Below, piece by piece: positions 5,284-5,653 of a stretch of 5,653 nt of DNA. Positions within the stretch are counted from its first letter, which is position 1. The number at the start of each line of letters is the position of its first letter. The notes under the pieces are model-generated. The model was not told the origin of the DNA, made no database searches, and saw only the letters and a list, made by a program, of their open reading frames with translations. The position numbers and the translations under genes were made by a program. The stretch lies in contig CAMIIY010000153.1 of NCBI GenBank assembly GCA_946221045.1, forward strand, positions 1 through 5,653, read 5' to 3'. This DNA is from an uncultured Oceanospirillaceae bacterium. Lineage in GTDB: Bacteria > Pseudomonadota > Gammaproteobacteria > Pseudomonadales > Balneatricaceae.

Positions 5284-5653
5284 ATGCCTATTAAGATGAG
5301 TAGCCCAGCCAACATGATTGCCCTGCTTAAATGGCGGCACTGGCTGATGCTGTGTATCCTGTTTGCTTTCGAACCGGCGCATGCCCGGGTGCTGCTGATT
5401 ACCAGCGGGCACCAGATTGCATATCAGGAAGTTGTCACAGCCATCACTCATCAGATCACTGAGCCTTTCACACTGATTTCTATGGACGAACTCAGCCCGG
5501 AGCACAGTGATGCATCACTCTATCCCACCGCCATCACAATCGGTTCACAGGCATCCGATCAGGCATTTGCCCAATTATCACCACGTCAGGCTTTGATCAT
5601 GGCCTTTCTGCCAAGGCGCACCTATCTGAGTTTGATGGAAAAATACGCTGCGC
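5284..5653 (+). CDS. Exported protein, probably ABC-type substrate-binding-like (3' end outside window)
   Basis: The first 123 codons of a gene that runs off the right edge. With the ATG at 5284, residues 1-34 form an export signal. Lys16 and Arg18 precede the core WLMLCILFAF, and AHA is the cleavage site before RVLLITSG. Alternative starts at residue 5 or 11 would shorten only the n-region. ACGGA at 5271-5275 is a weak ribosome binding site. The mature part begins with a beta strand and Ser/Thr-Gly turn (RVLLITSG), followed by a helix. It later has a second strand, TAITIGSQAS, then ALIMAFLPRRTYLSLM. This alternation resembles the ABC_sub_bind (COG2984) type of periplasmic binding protein, where a strand ending in Gly-(Thr/Ser) faces the ligand cleft. 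The gap to the receptor is 26 bp with no terminator, which suggests one operon. In similar loci I recall such proteins serving as sensor inputs next to histidine kinases; that is memory, not evidence from this window. Confidence 0.6.
   Translation, partial: MPIKMSSPANMIALLKWRHWLMLCILFAFEPAHARVLLITSGHQIAYQEVVTAITHQITEPFTLISMDELSPEHSDASLYPTAITIGSQASDQAFAQLSPRQALIMAFLPRRTYLSLMEKYAA

Overview
The window reads as chromosomal DNA from a Gram-negative bacterium, most likely a gammaproteobacterium and possibly marine. The basis is two outer-membrane beta-barrel genes (a two-partner-secretion transporter and a TonB-dependent receptor), a lipoprotein with a lipobox, and a prolyl-hydroxylase-like 2OG oxygenase of the type found in Pseudomonas relatives. 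Base composition looks moderate throughout, and no insertion sequence, tRNA, rRNA, CRISPR array or prophage gene was seen. Every supported gene is on the + strand.

Layout. (1) 2-229: the C-terminal 75 residues of a 2OG-Fe(II) oxygenase. (2) 230-406: intergenic DNA with a strong extended -10 promoter that starts a new transcription unit. (3) 407-1210: a very unusual acidic, Leu/Asp-repeat lipoprotein whose mature form has no lysine or arginine. (4) 1298-2992: a complete TpsB (FhaC/ShlB/HecB-type) outer-membrane transporter, followed at 3002-3030 by an excellent intrinsic terminator. (5) 3031-3187: a leader region with a possible 29-residue single-membrane-span ORF and a weak promoter overlapping a Fur-box-like sequence. 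(6) 3188-5257: a complete TonB-dependent receptor. (7) 5284-5653: the start of an exported periplasmic binding-protein-like gene, cut by the window edge.

How the genes may work together. Two outer-membrane modules lie side by side, separated by the terminator. The first joins the repeat lipoprotein and the TpsB transporter. No conventional large TpsA exoprotein with a TPS domain lies between or beside them, so the repeat lipoprotein is the obvious candidate partner or cargo. This is inferred from position only, but it is the most interesting point in the window. The second module pairs a TonB receptor with a periplasmic binding protein 26 bp downstream, consistent with uptake or sensing of an unknown ligand. 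The substrate of neither module can be read from the sequence.
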